A stretch of DNA of 64,000 bases from Oceanirhabdus sp. W0125-5 (GTDB lineage: Bacteria > Bacillota > Clostridia > Clostridiales > Clostridiaceae): NCBI RefSeq assembly GCF_027938815.1, contig NZ_CP115913.1, forward strand, positions 5,056,001-5,120,000, given 5' to 3'. How positions within the stretch are numbered: the first letter of the stretch is position 1; the number at the start of each line of letters is the position of its first letter. The position numbers and the translations under genes were made by a program. Positions 1-10,900 of this stretch are shown here, piece after piece. The notes beneath the pieces were generated by a model. The model was not told the origin of the DNA. It did no database searches and saw only the letters and a program-made list of their open reading frames with translations.

Positions 1-1070
1 CAACAAAATATCCTGTCTTATTAATATTTAAAATAAAAGATAAATCATCAGCATGTTTATGAGTAGTTGAATGAAATGCTGCTGTAAAAAACAAATATAG
101 ATTTTCCTTTTCATAATTGTTTTTATATATTCCTATTCCTCCGTCCTTATACACCTTACTATTATTCTCATGTTTTATTCCTTTCTCACCATTAGTCACA
201 ACATACATTAAGTGTTGATTAATTATTGAGCTTCTAATACTTCCAATAGAGATCTTTGCTCTTGTATCTCCAATCATAGGTACATAATTATTATCTTGTA
301 ATATATAGGATAGATATTCTTGCATTTTGTACAATATTTTATCTAATTCAAGAACCTTTAATTCATAAAAATCCATAAACTCTTTAATTGTAGTGAATAA
401 CCTTAGTACAGTTATTTGATATTCAGGGCTGTGTTCTTTGTGAACTCCAGATTCAGTAATATCTTCATATAATCTATTCAATAATCTATTTATTGATTTA
501 TTAAACCATTTTTTATCTTTGTCTAACTCAGGAAATAATACTGACATCTCTAACAATGCTTTATCTTGAAAAATACCATGATTATATTTAGAATAGTTTT
601 TTTCATTTGATAAAAATTCACCATGTTTTTTTAAAATAAGCATGAATTTTTCTTTGAATTTGTCATCATAAAGTGGAGACTTTTTATAAAAAGTCCAAAA
701 ATAAATCAAATTAATTAATCTGTTGGCAGTACCATGATCATTCCATGCATATCTATTTACAGAACTTTTTTTATTGGAATTAATACTCCACCAACTTTCA
801 ATAAACCATTTAGCTTTTTTTAAATAGATCAATTTATAATTTATTTCAAAAGCATTTACTAGGAAACTAATCATTCTTAAGGAATGGTAATATAACTGCC
901 ATGAATTATCTTTAAAGGGATTTTCATTCCATCTTAAATTAGAGCCTAAATCAACTTCCCTCCAAATATTACATAAATATATTTTGTCATTGATTATTAA
1001 ATTTGCAATTCTTATAGAAGAATTATTAGGGTTAGTTCTTTTAAATACAAATTCTTCTTTATTACTCATT
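1..1070 (-). CDS. Heparinase II/III-family protein, C-terminus cut by window edge
   Basis: The minus frame is open from an ATG at 1070 (GGGGGAT upstream) to position 3, about 356 codons without a stop, so the gene continues past the left edge. Motifs fit the heparinase II/III-like fold: a helical N-terminal part with WNDHGTANRL and YNHGIFQDKALL, then HSPEYQ, a GDT, YKDGGIGIY and HKHADDLSF at the start of the beta-sheet part. Family members cleave uronate-containing polysaccharides by beta-elimination; the substrate here is unknown. No signal peptide is visible, which is unusual for a secreted lyase but fits mother-cell synthesis. A sigma-K-like promoter lies about 70 bases upstream. Family assignment is fairly sure; a spore role is inferred from promoter and neighbours. 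Confidence 0.8.
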
Positions 1071-1137
1071 GTAATCCCCCTTAATTCCTTTTAAAATATC
1101 TTCAAATCATTTCTTCAATAATTTACAAACTCTACTT

Positions 1138-1166
1138 TAATATATGATTATTTGATATTTTTTGTG
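1138..1166 (-). promoter_or_regulatory. Sigma-K-like promoter of the heparinase-family gene
   Basis: On the minus strand CACA (1166-1163) is followed after 16 bases by CATATATTA (1146-1138). This matches the sigma-K pattern mACm-N16-CATAnnnTA at all defined positions. It lies ~70 bases upstream of the ATG at 1070. Confidence 0.6.
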
Positions 1167-1191
1167 CAAAACAAAAACTGACAAGTGATAA

Positions 1192-1848
1192 TCACCTATC
1201 AGTTTCAGAAGAATTGTTAATATTAAATAATCTTTTAAAGAAAGACTTGTTTTCATTTTCACTAATCTTAAATTCTAAGTCCTTAATTTGATTATTTAGG
1301 TTTATTATTTCTTCATTTAATAATAAATTCTTTGCTTCATATTCATCAGTTTTATATTTTAAATCAGTTATTTCATTTTTATATTTTTGTATTATATTTT
1401 GATTCTTTGATTCATATTCATCAATTTTTTCTTTTAAGTCTGATATTTCATTTTTATATTGTTGTATGTTATTTTCTTTCTTTATTTCTTTCTCTCTCAA
1501 ATCTTTAAGTTCATTATCTTTTTCTAAACAAATAAGTTCCAACTCATTAATTTTTTCTTCTTTATTAATGAGATTTTCCTGTATATGATTAATATTTTTA
1601 TTTAGTAATTCTTTATACTCTTGAAATTTATTATATTGTTTATTCATATTTTCAATTTTTCCTTCGTATGATTTCACTCTCATTTTTTGGTTTTTAAGCA
1701 TATCCTCAAATTCAGCAATTAATTGATTCTTTTGCTTAATCTGTTTTTCTAGATCTATTAATTTATCATTAACTATGCTTATAGAGTTATTACTAGTGGC
1801 TGAATGATTATTTAATGTATTATCAGGTTTATTATTATTAAATTCCAT
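1192..1848 (-). CDS. Coiled-coil protein, 218 aa, unknown function
   Basis: The start ATG at 1848 follows GGAAGGA. After an Asn/Ser-rich head of ~25 residues almost the whole chain is heptad-like and rich in K, E, N, L and I (about residues 28-200), for example repeated YKNEI[ST]DLK units near 130-165. It ends in a basic-aromatic segment, FFKRLFNINN. There is no signal peptide, membrane segment or cysteine cluster. A second coiled-coil protein of the same style lies at 23534-24397, so both may be scaffold or spacer proteins of the same surface structure. A CATATTTTA hexamer-like -10 lies upstream but without a matching -35. I recognise no family. Confidence 0.75.
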   Translation of the reverse strand: MEFNNNKPDNTLNNHSATSNNSISIVNDKLIDLEKQIKQKNQLIAEFEDMLKNQKMRVKSYEGKIENMNKQYNKFQEYKELLNKNINHIQENLINKEEKINELELICLEKDNELKDLREKEIKKENNIQQYKNEISDLKEKIDEYESKNQNIIQKYKNEITDLKYKTDEYEAKNLLLNEEIINLNNQIKDLEFKISENENKSFFKRLFNINNSSETDR

Positions 1849-2013
1849 TCAAACAGTCCTTCCATATATTACTCTTAATATAAAATATGCAAAACAAATT
1901 ATATATTATAACTAAAATATCCATTTATTACTTCATTAAATTAACGCTTTTCACAAAAAATAACCTGTATTTCTTTATTTAATTTTATAGCATTTATATA
2001 GTAATCAATTTAT

Positions 2014-2042
2014 CACAAATCCTTACTATATTACATATCATG
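2014..2042 (+). promoter_or_regulatory. Sigma-K-like promoter of the cysteine-rich protein gene
   Basis: CACA (2014-2017), 16 bases, then CATATCATG (2034-2042). It matches mACm-N16-CATAnnnTA except for G instead of A at the last position. Confidence 0.5.
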
Positions 2043-2095
2043 TATTGTAAATACACTTATTTATTGTGCTTTACTGCAAAGGAGGTAAAAATTCA

Positions 2096-2824
2096 ATGAC
2101 CACGCTACAAACAAGCAAAGAAATAAAAGACATATTTGCTGCTATGGATAAATTGACTATGAGTGAATTAGCTATGGGTCACTTAGATCCTGGTTGTTGC
2201 CCAAACGAAAATGAATGTTTATGTGATATTCCTTTTTGTTCTACAATAACTCTTCCTGTAGGTTTCGATTATATGGAAGATATCGGAGATACTGCTAAAT
2301 TCGCTATTACTAAATGTTGTATAAGAAAAGTTAAAGGTTATTGTGAAGTAGATACCCTTACTCAAATCTGTAATATGCCAGTTACTGTTTCAACTAAAGT
2401 TTTAGTTGAAAAAGTATTCGGTACTATCCATTTCATGGTTGCTGTTGATGGAATTATTGGAGATTGCGGTGTTACTTTAACAAATGATGGTTTCGGTAAC
2501 TGGACTCCTATGCCTGGTCCTCTTACTGCTCTTGACAATAAAACAACTGCATGCTGTATAGGAAATTTATGTATTGATAGGATTGTTAATGTTGTAGATA
2601 TGGCAGATGCTAACACATGTCCATTGTGGGATACTGATGCTGAATTAACTTGCGAGAATTTTGAACTAATAGACTTTGAAGTTATCTCAGGAGATTGTGA
2701 TCCTGCAACACCAACACCAACACCAACTCCTACCCCTACTGCTACACCACAGTACGCATGTAATCATAATATCACCATTAAAGGAAAACTTAAACTTGTA
2801 GGCTTACCAGATTGTTGTCCTTAA
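2096..2824 (+). CDS. Cysteine-rich putative spore-surface protein with Pro-Thr linker
   Basis: The ATG at 2096 is chosen because AAAGGAGGT (2078-2086) sits 9 bases before it; an upstream in-frame start at 2066 would place the site inside the gene. The product is 242 aa. It contains about 20 cysteines, several paired (DPGCCPNENECLCD, KCCIRK, TACCIGNLCID), then a PTPTPTPTPTATP linker near residues 205-217, and a short tail ending in PDCCP. There is no signal peptide or membrane segment. Dense cysteines suggest disulfide cross-linking in an insoluble coat or exosporium-like layer, and the Thr-rich linker is a plausible O-glycosylation site; both are inferences. Convergent with the giant gene at 2986. 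Family not recognised. Confidence 0.8.
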   Translation: MTTLQTSKEIKDIFAAMDKLTMSELAMGHLDPGCCPNENECLCDIPFCSTITLPVGFDYMEDIGDTAKFAITKCCIRKVKGYCEVDTLTQICNMPVTVSTKVLVEKVFGTIHFMVAVDGIIGDCGVTLTNDGFGNWTPMPGPLTALDNKTTACCIGNLCIDRIVNVVDMADANTCPLWDTDAELTCENFELIDFEVISGDCDPATPTPTPTPTPTATPQYACNHNITIKGKLKLVGLPDCCP

Positions 2825-2888
2825 ACCTTAATAACTAAATAGTATCTCTAGAAATATTATTTAACTAACCATAGCTTTGGAAATATGC

Positions 2889-2940
2889 AAAGGGCTTCTT
2901 TCAAATATTTTATTAAATCATTTGAAAAGGTAGCCCTTTT
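2889..2940. terminator. Bidirectional terminator between convergent genes
   Basis: AAAGGGCT and AGCCCTTTT flank an inner CAAAT/ATTTG stem. The hairpin has A/T tracts on both sides and separates the ends of the genes at 2824 and 2986. Confidence 0.7.
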
Positions 2941-2985
2941 CTTAAGTAGTTATACTATAATTTAATAATTATACTAAATAGTTTT

Positions 2986-5900
2986 CTATTCTACAGGCTT
3001 TATCCCAATAAATAAAGCAATATATTTGCTAACCTTTCTTTCATCAACCTTATGCCATTGAACATGTTCAATTATTATTACAGGTTCAACAGTTGTTCCT
3101 AATGGAATATTTGGACAAACCACGTTTGTGCTAAATGGTTTAGTAAAATGCGCAAAATGTACAGATTGTTCTGGTTCATCAGCCACATAAGTTAGATGCA
3201 TATCAACAGACCCACTTATAATAAATTTATTTCCGGCAATCGTACTTATTTGTCTAATATTTTCAACTATAGGATCAACCTCAAAATTAAGAATTTTTTC
3301 TAAATCAGGTTTTTGCGCTGGTATTTCTACCGTTCCGTTTATAAGAATTTGAGTATAACATTCTGGTAAATTATCAACTACATAAGTGTTTTCTGTTTCT
3401 GACACTAATCCTGCGCAATCAGTTGCAACTGCTTTTACTGTATGCTCTCCTTCAAAATATTCTTCAGTATTCCATTCAAATACATACTCTACACTATCTA
3501 CATTATTTAATATTTGAGTATCTACTAATTCACCATCAATATATAAATCCACTTGTGCTAAACATTCATTATCACTAGCACTTATAACCAGTGGTACTAA
3601 TCCATCGACAGTTGATCCATCTGGTGGTGCTAATATATCAACAACTGGAGGTGTATTATCAATTATGACGTTAATATCACTATAGTCTGAATTATTACAT
3701 TCATCATTAGCAGTTACTCGTAAAATATATTGTCCATCACTTAAAAGTGCAGTATTAAATGGAAGAGCATATTTATCCTCAGAAGGAGTTGTAACAGTTC
3801 CAATATTAATAAAAGTGATTCCTCCGTCTGAAGAATAAGAAAATACTACTGAATCTACCGAAACATTGTCATAAGCCTCAGCTATAAGAGTTGCAGTATT
3901 TCTTATGAAGTCTCCATTTAATGGAGATATCCAACTTACAGTCGGTGGGTCATTATCTATTGTAAATGGCTCATCTGATACATCTTCTGATTCTTCAATA
4001 CCATCTGAAGCAATAACCTTAATTACATAATTATCTCCACTTGGAAGTCCACTTGTATCCCAAAAGAATGATTTTACAGTAAGACCTGTAGCTAAAAGAT
4101 TAAATGTAACTCCACCATCTGGTGAATATAAGACAGTATAGGTTAAAGGTCCTCCATCAGGATTTTCAGCTTCCCATGTAATGGTTATCCCTTCCGGACA
4201 TATTATTTCTCCCCCATTAGGAGCAACTACAGTTATTGTAGGTGGAATATTGAATATTACATCTATCTCAGAAGTAGTTGTCTGTCCGCAGGTGTCTTCG
4301 GCAATAGCTCTTAAAACATAGTCACCTTGAACTAATCCTGTTAAATTCCAGTTTGCACTATATACATTTCCTACAGGTAAAGTGTCCGTTCCAATGGTTA
4401 TAAAAGTTATTCCATCAGGTGAATACTGGAATGTAACACTTACAACGCCCACATTATCAGAAGCAGTTGCTTGAACTAATACTGGTGATGAACTTACTAT
4501 ACTTCCTGCTGCAGGGTTAATAATATTTACAGTCGGTGGGTCATTATCTATTGTAAATGGTGCATCAGACACATCTTCGGCTGTTGATAATCCATCTGAA
4601 GCTACAACTTTAATTAAATATTTATCACCACTTGGAAGTCCACTTGTATCCCAGAAGAAAGATGATGTTGTCAATCCAGATGCTATTAATATATAAGTAG
4701 CTCCATTATTTGCAGAATAATAAAGATTATAAGTTAAAGTACCGCCATCAATACTCTCTCCAACCCAAGTAATCGTTGTGCCTTCAGGACAAATTACTTC
4801 TCCGCCATTTGGACTTATTACAGTTACTGTTGGTGGAATATTAAAAAGAACGTTTACTTCATCAAACCCAGTCTTACCACATGTATCCTCTGCAGTTGCT
4901 CTAACAATATAATTACCTTGAGTTAATCCAGTTAGATTCCATGTAGTTTGATAGAATCCACCAATAGGAACGGTTTCTGTAGCAATATCCACAAATGTGA
5001 TTCCATCAATAGAGTATTGAAATAATACATTATCAATACCTACATTATCAATTGCAGATACTCTTAAAGTAGTTGATAATGTATTGATTGTACTTCCATC
5101 AATTGGTAGTACAAAAAATACTGTTGGTGGAGTATTATCTATAGTAAATGGTCCATCTGATACATCTGACTTTGTTGTTATACCATCTGTTGCAATAATC
5201 TTAATCAAATACTTATTTCCACTTGGAAGTGCACTTGTATTCCATGAATAGGAAGTTGTTGTTATTCCTGTTGCAATAGTATTAAATGTAGTCCCATTAT
5301 TACTTGAATATTGAACAGTATAAACTATACCTACTGCAGAAGGATCACTTAGACTCCAAGTAATATCTACCGGAGATGAACAAAATACCTCTCCACCGTT
5401 TGGTGATACTACAGTTATCTCTGGTACTGCACTAACTGTTACTTGAATATCATCCTGACTTGTTCTTCCACAGCCATCCTGTGCTATAGCTCTTAAAATA
5501 TAATCCCCAACTGGAAGCCCATCCGTCTCCCAATTTCTTGTATAAATATCTCCAGATGGAATTGTATCAATACCTATAGTCGTAAAGGTTATTCCATCTA
5601 GTGAGTATTGGAAAGTTACCTGGGTTACAACAACGTTATCTACTGCTTGTGCTTGTAAGTTCACAGGAGATGTGGTTAGTAATTGTCCATTTGCAGGGAA
5701 TACCCAATTTACACTTGGTGGTGATGTATCTATGGTAAATGGTCCATCAGATATATCTTGACCTGTAAGTTCTCCATCTGATGCAACAACCTTGACTAAA
5801 TAATTACTACCACTTGGAAGAGTAGATGTTATCCAAGTATATGAAGTAGTAGAAATTCCCGATACTATTTCTGTATAACTTATTCCTCCATTACTGGAAT

Positions 5901-7875
5901 AGGACAAGGTATACGTTAAAGGATCTCCATCTGGATCTGACGCAGTCCAAGTTATATTGGTCTGATTACATATTACCTCTCCACCATTTGGTGAAATTAA
6001 TGTAACAGTTGGTGGTCTGTTATTTACATCTACTACAGCATCTGCAGATACACTATATGAAGCAGGTGAAGTATCATCCCCAGTTACAACTACATTATTG
6101 TTAAATGATGCAGTTGTTGCTGCAGGTGCTTGTGCATTAAGAGTTATTACAAAGCTTCCTAATGGTGGTAATGGGTCAGTAATAGCTGGTGTTGTCCATG
6201 TAAGAATTGTAGGACTTCCGCCACCACCTGAAATACTAGTAGGTGCAGGAACTGATGAAATAAATGTCAATCCTGCAGGTAGTGTATCTGTTACTACAAC
6301 ATTATTAAGCGGTAATATCCCATTATTTGAAACTGTTATAGTCCACGGAATAATATCATTAGGATTCACAGATTGCGTTGTAGGAGTTTTAGTTACATTT
6401 GGAGAAGCTCCTGCTGTTGCATTTAAAGATTCACAATAATCTAATGAAACGCTATCTCCAAAATTATCATTAAATGAAGCGCTAAAACTTGCTGCTTGCT
6501 GCTTCCCTACAAGTGGAGGTGTAACATTAGCTGTAAAGCTTACAATTGTACCCGGTCCATTATTTCCAGCTAAAGCAGTAGAATCCCAAAATAAAATTGT
6601 TTCTCCACCACCACCTGTTGTAATACTTGTTGGTGTTATTGTAGCATCAACATTATACACAGCCCAAGGCTCAAGAGTTATTGTTAAAGTTAAATTTTCG
6701 GCATTACTTCCCCCATTATTAATAAAATCAAATGTTGAAGTAGTAGTACCTCCTTGTGGTACACTCGCAGGTGTTATATCTAAAAGTACATTAGGTTTTG
6801 CTACTGAAAAGAAAATAGAATCATATAAAAATCTTAGATAAGGTCCTTCAAAATTTTCAGAATAAGGTAAGTCCGTGGAATATGAATGCCCTCCTTCATA
6901 AACTATCTTACCTGAACCTGTACCATTTTTATAGCTTCCTCCTACCATAAAATCATATTGCTCTCCATCTTCAGTAAAATGTGCCAACACTCTAGTTGCA
7001 GCATTATAAACAACATCACTATTGAGCCAAGTTTGTTCAGACCCACCAGGTAATTTTTGAACTGCTAGAGACGTTGTCACAGCCTGAGTTGATGGATAAT
7101 CACCTACATCAACTGTAAATGTTCCTTCATCTCCATCGTTAGGAAAATCCGGTATGCCTGATACAGTCAGGAAAGGTCCTGCAATATTTTCTATAGCAGA
7201 TATAGATGCACAGGTTGCATGAAGAAATCCACCTATTCTTAAGAACAAGTCTAATTGCGCTACATTGACAGGATCTTCCCAATTACTTTCAGATGCATGT
7301 GGTGATAAGAAAATATCATAGGCTTTTTGCTTACAAGGATCATCCTCATTAAATCCAAAGAATGCACCATTCCCTATTTCTTCAGAAGATAGGACTCCTG
7401 GGGAATCATCTTTATCCCATGGAAGTCCAAGGGAGTCAGGAATATTTGCTTCATCCAAATAATCAAAAATTATACCAGAATTATTTTCCTCAACAGCTAT
7501 TCTAGGAGCTCTATTCATTGTAGCAGCAATTGGTGCTGAAAAACCTACTGTTGCCTGATGAACTGTTGTATCGGGAAATGATGATTGCCAAGCATTAATT
7601 ATTGGAAGTGCAGCTGAAGCAAATGCAGAATCAATTATAAACGGACCACCTTTGTAGTTATGACCAGATATTGAAGCAAATGTCTGTATATCTATAGCTG
7701 ATGCAGTAAAATCAGTTCCATCAAATAATTTCCCAGGTTGTATTGCCCATTTAACAGGTATACTATTTTGCAGAAGTCTATATACAAGCCCATATGCAAG
7801 CCACATACCATTATCTTGAAACTGTTCTTCCATGGGTATTATAAGAGTACCAGGTACAAAGGTTTCTATGGCCAT
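2986..7875 (-). CDS. Giant multidomain spore-surface protein: DUF11, Ig-like array, C-terminal SPOCS/DUF3794
   Basis: 1,629 aa; start ATG at 7875 after GAAAGGAG. Residues 1-358 form a module I do not recognise (IIPMEEQFQDNGMWLAYGL, NRAPRI, YEGGHSY). About 360-490 and 500-618 are DUF11-type beta domains. From ~620 to ~1500 nine Ig-like modules alternate between two types: one opening with SPNGGE and ending in SDGPFTID (four copies), the other opening PPTV/PPSV and ending with a DNVxV-FQYSxDGITF pattern (five copies). The last ~125 residues are a SPOCS/DUF3794 domain with VHFAHFTKPF. There is no signal peptide, LPXTG motif or membrane helix. It lies 29 bases downstream of its paralogue, probably in one transcript. 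Most likely a long stalk protein anchored to the spore by the SPOCS domain; that role is inferred. Confidence 0.85.
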   Translation of the reverse strand: MAIETFVPGTLIIPMEEQFQDNGMWLAYGLVYRLLQNSIPVKWAIQPGKLFDGTDFTASAIDIQTFASISGHNYKGGPFIIDSAFASAALPIINAWQSSFPDTTVHQATVGFSAPIAATMNRAPRIAVEENNSGIIFDYLDEANIPDSLGLPWDKDDSPGVLSSEEIGNGAFFGFNEDDPCKQKAYDIFLSPHASESNWEDPVNVAQLDLFLRIGGFLHATCASISAIENIAGPFLTVSGIPDFPNDGDEGTFTVDVGDYPSTQAVTTSLAVQKLPGGSEQTWLNSDVVYNAATRVLAHFTEDGEQYDFMVGGSYKNGTGSGKIVYEGGHSYSTDLPYSENFEGPYLRFLYDSIFFSVAKPNVLLDITPASVPQGGTTTSTFDFINNGGSNAENLTLTITLEPWAVYNVDATITPTSITTGGGGETILFWDSTALAGNNGPGTIVSFTANVTPPLVGKQQAASFSASFNDNFGDSVSLDYCESLNATAGASPNVTKTPTTQSVNPNDIIPWTITVSNNGILPLNNVVVTDTLPAGLTFISSVPAPTSISGGGGSPTILTWTTPAITDPLPPLGSFVITLNAQAPAATTASFNNNVVVTGDDTSPASYSVSADAVVDVNNRPPTVTLISPNGGEVICNQTNITWTASDPDGDPLTYTLSYSSNGGISYTEIVSGISTTSYTWITSTLPSGSNYLVKVVASDGELTGQDISDGPFTIDTSPPSVNWVFPANGQLLTTSPVNLQAQAVDNVVVTQVTFQYSLDGITFTTIGIDTIPSGDIYTRNWETDGLPVGDYILRAIAQDGCGRTSQDDIQVTVSAVPEITVVSPNGGEVFCSSPVDITWSLSDPSAVGIVYTVQYSSNNGTTFNTIATGITTTSYSWNTSALPSGNKYLIKIIATDGITTKSDVSDGPFTIDNTPPTVFFVLPIDGSTINTLSTTLRVSAIDNVGIDNVLFQYSIDGITFVDIATETVPIGGFYQTTWNLTGLTQGNYIVRATAEDTCGKTGFDEVNVLFNIPPTVTVISPNGGEVICPEGTTITWVGESIDGGTLTYNLYYSANNGATYILIASGLTTSSFFWDTSGLPSGDKYLIKVVASDGLSTAEDVSDAPFTIDNDPPTVNIINPAAGSIVSSSPVLVQATASDNVGVVSVTFQYSPDGITFITIGTDTLPVGNVYSANWNLTGLVQGDYVLRAIAEDTCGQTTTSEIDVIFNIPPTITVVAPNGGEIICPEGITITWEAENPDGGPLTYTVLYSPDGGVTFNLLATGLTVKSFFWDTSGLPSGDNYVIKVIASDGIEESEDVSDEPFTIDNDPPTVSWISPLNGDFIRNTATLIAEAYDNVSVDSVVFSYSSDGGITFINIGTVTTPSEDKYALPFNTALLSDGQYILRVTANDECNNSDYSDINVIIDNTPPVVDILAPPDGSTVDGLVPLVISASDNECLAQVDLYIDGELVDTQILNNVDSVEYVFEWNTEEYFEGEHTVKAVATDCAGLVSETENTYVVDNLPECYTQILINGTVEIPAQKPDLEKILNFEVDPIVENIRQISTIAGNKFIISGSVDMHLTYVADEPEQSVHFAHFTKPFSTNVVCPNIPLGTTVEPVIIIEHVQWHKVDERKVSKYIALFIGIKPVE

Positions 7876-7904
7876 ATTTTCAACTCCTTTCTACACGAAT
7901 TTTT

Positions 7905-10900
7905 TTATATTGGCTTTAAGCCAATAAATAACACAATCCTTTTATTAAAGGTTCTACTGTCTAACATGTCCCATCCTACATGTTCTACAAAAATTACAGG
8001 TTCTACACATTGATCAATTGAAACATTATTACATACAATTGTTGTACTTAAACCTTGTGCGAAATGTGCATAATGAACTTCTTGTTCTGGTACTGCAGCT
8101 ACATAGGTTATGGAAATGTCAACTGTACCACAAATTATAAATTTAATTCCTCCATAACTTGAAGTTCTATCAATTTTATCAATTGTAGTATTTATATTTA
8201 AGTATAAGATTCTCTCCATAGGTGGTTTTTCATCTGGTATTTTAAGCTCACCATTTATAAAAACTTGCGTATAACATTCTGGAAGATTATTTACTATATA
8301 ACTACTTTGAGTTGAAGTTATAAATCCTGCACAATCTGTAACTACAGCTTTTACAACGTGTGTATTTTCTGAATAGGTATTTGTATCCCATTCAAACACA
8401 ATCTCTGAACTTGTTTCACCATTTAATGTTTGTATATCTACAATTTCATTATCAATAGAAAGTTCAATTTTTGATAGGCATATATTATCATTTGCACTTA
8501 CTATAATTGGAACGAGTCCATCAACTGTTGATCCATTAACTGGATAGATAATATATACTACAGGAGGAGTATTATCAATTATTACATTGATAATCTCAGA
8601 ACTAGATAAATTAAAGTTATCTTCAGCTGTTGCTTTAAGTATATAAGCACCATCTGAAACCAAAGCAGTATTAAAAGGTAAAACATATACTCCATCTAAA
8701 GGTGTTAATACTGTTCCTATATCCGTATATGTTACTCCACCATCATTAGAATAAGAAAAAGTAACGGATTTAACTGCAATATTATCTGTAGCCATAGCTG
8801 TTAAACTAACAGTATTAGACAAATATTCTCCGTTTAAGGGTGAAATCCATAAAACTTCTGGAGGTGTGTTATCAATAGTAAATGTAGAATCAGATGTATC
8901 TTCTGCGGTCTCTATTCCATCATCTGCTATAACTTTCACAAGATAGTCATTTCCACTTGGTAGTCCGCTTGTATCCCAGAAAAATGATGTTGTGTTAAGT
9001 CCAGTAGCTAAAACATTATAGGATACTCCCCCATCAGATGAATATGACACACTATAGATTAAAGGAACTCCATCTGGATTCTCACCTAACCAAGTTATAG
9101 TAGTACCTGAAGGCCCAATAATTTCTCCACCATTTGGACTTAATACAGTTACTGATGGTGGAATATTAAATGTTACATCAATATCAGAAATATTGGTCTG
9201 CCCACAGATATCTTCTGCAATAGCCCTCAGTATATACTCCCCTTGTATTAATCCTGTCAAGTTCCAGGTTCCACTGTATACATTCCCTACAGGAAGCGTA
9301 TCTACACCTATATCTATAAAGGTTACTCCATTAGATGAATATTGGAAGGTAACTCTCTGAACCCCAATGTTATCCGTTGCCGTTGCCTGTATCAAAACAG
9401 GTGAAGAACTTACTAAAGCTCCATCTGCTGGTTCAATAATATCTACACTTGGTGGCTCATTGTCTATTGTAAATGATCCATCTGAAATATCTTCAGCTGT
9501 TGATAATCCATCTGAAACAATAACCTTAATTAAATATTGATTTGCACTCGGAAGTCCGCTTGTGTCCCAGAAAAAGGATGATGTTGTTAATCCAGAAGCT
9601 AATAATATAAATGTAGTACCATTGTCTGGAGAATAGAAAAGATTGGAAGTTAACACTCCTCCATCAATGCTCTCTGCATCCCAAGTTATTGTAGTACCTT
9701 CAGGACATATTAATTCTCCACCATTGGGATTTGTTATAGTTACTGTTGGTGGAATATTGAAAAGCACCTGTATTTCATCGAATGATGTCTTTCCACATAT
9801 ATCCTCAGCTGTAGCCCTTAATGTATAATTTCCTTGTGTTAACCCTGTTAAATTCCAAGTTGTTTCATAGAATCCACCAATTGGAACAGTTTCAGTTGCA
9901 ATATTAACAAATGTAATTCCATCAATAGAATATTGAAATAATACATTATCAATTGCTACATTATCAACTGCAGTTACTCTTAAAATAACCGATAATGTAT
10001 CAATTGTGCTTCCATCAGGAGGTGCTATAAAAGTAACTATTGGACCAGTATTATCAATTGTAAAGCTTCCATCAGATACATCTTCCTTTGATGTTATTCC
10101 ATCCGTTGCTATAACTTTAATTAAATATTCATTACCGCTTAAAAGTGAACTTGTATCCCATGAATAGGAAGTTGTTGTTATTCCAGTTGCAATGGTATTA
10201 AATGTTGTACCATTATCATCTGAATACTGAACAGTATATACTATGCCCAAAGCACTTGGATCACTTATACTCCAAGTTATATCTACTGGTGAGTTACAGA
10301 ATATTTCACCACCATTTGGAGATATTATTGTTACATCTGGTACCGAACTTACTATAACTTGAATATCTTGTTGATCAGTTCTACCACATAAATCTTCAGC
10401 AATAGCTCTTAAAAAATAATTTCCCGATAGCAGCCCATCAGTTTCCCAGTTTTTAGTGAATACATCTCCTGATGGAACATTATCTACCCCTATTGTTGTA
10501 AAAGTAATACCATCCTGTGAATATTGAAATGTTACCTGTGCAACAGCTACATTATCTGTTGCTTGAACTTGTAAATATACTGGAGATGTAACAAGAAGGT
10601 CGCCAGTTAATGGTGATATCCAGCTTGCTGCTGGAGGTGTGGTATCAATTGTAAAAGTTCCATCTGAAGTATCTTCCCCTGTAAGTTCTCCATCTGAAGC
10701 AATAACCTTTATTAAATAATCTGTTCCTGAAGGCAGTGACGTAATAACCCAAGTGTATGAAGTGGTAGTCAGACCACTAACAATATCTATAAAAGTAACA
10801 CCTGCATCTGGCGAATACTGAATAGAATATGTTAATGGGTCACCATCTGGATCTGAAGCTGTCCATGTGATATCTACTTGCGTACATATCAATTCACCAC

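Noticed and set aside
6098-6439. Plus-strand ORF inside the giant gene
   Set aside because: It is a shadow of the DUF11 region; composition mirrors the opposite codons and there is no ribosome site.
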